The position numbers were made by a program, and so were the translations under genes. 64,000 bases of DNA from positions 18,160,305-18,224,304 of the forward strand of contig NC_052488.1 in the NCBI RefSeq assembly GCF_009730915.1, given 5' to 3'. Shown piece by piece: positions 62,395 through 64,000 of the stretch. Each line of letters starts with the position of its first letter. Positions within the stretch are counted from its first letter, which is position 1. The notes under the pieces were generated by a model. It searched no databases, was not told the origin of the DNA, and was given only the letters and a program-made list of their open reading frames with translations. The DNA is from Dioscorea cayenensis subsp. rotundata (Eukaryota > Streptophyta > Magnoliopsida > Dioscoreales > Dioscoreaceae).

Positions 62395-62425
<31 letters not shown>
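62395..62425. repeat. (TA)n microsatellite
   Basis: About 15 TA units. Confidence 0.9.
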
Positions 62426-62428
<3 letters not shown>

Positions 62429-62568
62429 GTATATGAATATCTATGTATGGATGCATAGTGGAATTAGTTTTCCATGCCGGTGTCCACTTATTTAATATAT
62501 ATATACACACACAATATATTTGTTAAAAATCAATGGACGCCAGGAGTTCATTTCCGATCCACCCATCC

Positions 62569-62572
<4 letters not shown>

Positions 62573-62619
<47 letters not shown>
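62573..62619. repeat. (TA)n microsatellite
   Basis: About 23 TA units; it produces the Tyr-Ile run in the overlapping frame. Confidence 0.9.
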
Positions 62620-62622
<3 letters not shown>

Positions 62623-64000
62623 TAAGTTAAACACAGAACTTCACAAATCTCTATGAAACCAAGTATCTAAAGACATGCATGTAAAAGTCATTATAGTTGA
62701 AACATCATATTGGGTTATAGTTCAAATTAATCACAAAACTCAGTCAATGTTGATGCAACAATAATGGGGGTCTCACTTGGTCTCATGATCAACGGTCCTG
62801 ACATCCAATAAAAATTCATATAATAAAGAAATAAATAACCAATGCCGGCACAACTTCAAATAATTAAATAAATTTCATATTTAAATAAAAATTTTGAGAA
62901 ACCTCACAATCTCATTTAGTTGCATATAATATAAAAACATAAGCAAAATTCATATTTCTTTTCTCTATTTTTCCAAACTCCAGAACATGAACATAAATTA
63001 ATCCTAAGAATATATCAAAGCATACAGGCTTCTAAAAAACGGAAAAATACCTGTTAACTTTTTCAAGGATAAAACTAGATACTCCTAACCACTCTTGAAA
63101 ACCCTAGAACAAATTAAAACAAAAAGATGAAACCCTAACCATTAAAAAGAACTAATAAAAGATAAACAAATCGACGAAGGGAAAGGAGAACCAACCTACC
63201 ACAATTACTTCTAGACGAGCACTCAACACGGATGATTCTCTCATCCTTGCCACACACCCCAAAAGCTGATCAACGAGGAAGAGAAAGCTACGAAGTACTC
63301 TATTTTTTTATCAAGTAACCACTGGCGGTTACCAGGAACATGGGGATTCGCGATCTTTGAAAAGATAAGGATGGGTTTAAATTTTTAATTTTTTTTTAAA
63401 ATATGAAAATAAATTAAATAAAAGTGGGGTTCACAATTTGCTTATTGAAACTTGTTATCCAGAAAAAGTTTTGATGGGTTGAGTCTCTCCAATGTTGAAA
63501 GCATAAATTTCCTTCTTTGAGATTGTTGCAAAAGAAGTATCATTACTCCATTCAATATCAAGCAATTGTTCTGGATAAATAGATATTATGAGCATGGTTG
63601 TATTGAGGGATTACTAAAATAAAGCACAAGTCTATCTTTAACAAAGAATCAACTTGCACCTAAATGGCATGTAAAATCATGCTTAGGCTCCCATGCATTG
63701 GTGTCCCAAAACAAGAATTTTATTGCCACAACCTCTGGTAAGGAGAAAATCACCTTTACTTTTCCATCATATAAAGAATATAGCGGCTCTATGACTTCCC
63801 AGTCTCAACCTTAATTCACCTATTGCATCATTTTCAACAAACGGTGAACACAGCATGGCCCAAATTTTGCATGTAGAGGCACTTTGTGTACAAGTGTTTA
63901 ATGGTTGGGATACAAAATCTTTGCCGCCCTCGCAGCCCTAATTTAATCCTCCTCTATATAAAGCCAAGAAAAAAAAATTTAAAGCATCGTTGGCTATGAG

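Larger units (their letters stand above)
61741..63450. other. AT-rich intron DNA of the WD40 remnant
   Basis: Contains two TA microsatellites (62395-62425, 62573-62619) and no recognisable gene. Confidence 0.5.
60083..63970 (-). pseudogene. HOS15/TBL1-like WD40 protein remnant
   Basis: HOS15/TBL1 proteins are WD40 co-repressor subunits acting with histone deacetylases. On the minus strand, between about 63970 and 63453, pieces read in order: SASTCKIWAM; KGDFLLTRGCGNK; WDTNAWEPKHDFTCHLGA; DIEWSNDTSFATISKKE; IGETQPIKTFSG. They lie in different frames with several stops, and the expected His after FSG is TAA. After CAA|GT (63453) the next exon is 60157-60083, EEIGGIHYNPTGSLLASYSG then GSAIK, with AG/GT borders and the right phase. 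This is the same order as in HOS15. The 3.3-kb intron between them holds repeat DNA. The N-terminal LisH part would lie beyond the window. Confidence 0.65.

Overview
The window is nuclear DNA of a flowering plant. It is AT-rich, with intron-split genes, plant-type gene families (SRO/RCD1, DUF1677, annexin D5-like, F-box/LRR), many decayed transposable elements and an integrated pararetrovirus. I cannot name the species. A 1000-base run of N (52527-53526) marks an assembly gap.

Four gene models look intact. They are a six-coding-exon SRO (WWE-PARP-RST) gene on the minus strand (13492-19145, 571 aa), a single-exon DUF1677 gene on the plus strand (23367-23657), a six-exon annexin on the minus strand (41886-45834, 316 aa) and a two-exon F-box/LRR gene on the minus strand (46423-47353, 271 aa). 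All splice junctions were read by eye and the reading frame closes at each one.

Around them lie broken gene copies: an intronless mitochondrial complex I 24 kDa subunit copy (3059-3827), the first exon of a Rab GDP-dissociation inhibitor cut off by an LTR (7236-7835), an AOP-like 2-oxoglutarate dioxygenase fragment (12331-12578), a second annexin that is a decayed tandem duplicate of the intact one (26423-39723), and a HOS15/TBL1-like WD40 remnant (60083-63970). 

Mobile DNA is the main theme. A 3.1-kb Mutator-like element (8224-11335) with long inverted repeats and a perfect 9-bp target duplication carries pieces of a DRIP-type RING E3 ligase gene. A 1.1-kb PIF/Harbinger-like element (24852-25956, TTA duplication) carries what looks like the N-terminal membrane-anchor exon of a cytochrome P450 reductase. 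Two Ty1/copia elements (26889-30541 and 32040-37287), each with a perfect 5-bp duplication, sit in introns of the annexin pseudogene. A further Harbinger-like MITE (54196-55061), a tRNA-derived SINE (57374-57504), an LTR remnant, a Ty3/gypsy gag remnant and a 51-bp minisatellite complete the set.

From about 48475 to the gap at 52526, and possibly beyond it, lies a rearranged endogenous pararetrovirus (Caulimoviridae-like). A reverse transcriptase/RNase H segment is on the plus strand. It meets, tail to tail, a minus-strand block of coat protein, two small ORFs and a protease, with start and stop codons overlapping in the compact viral style. The separate small ORFs between coat protein and protease are the most unusual feature of the window.
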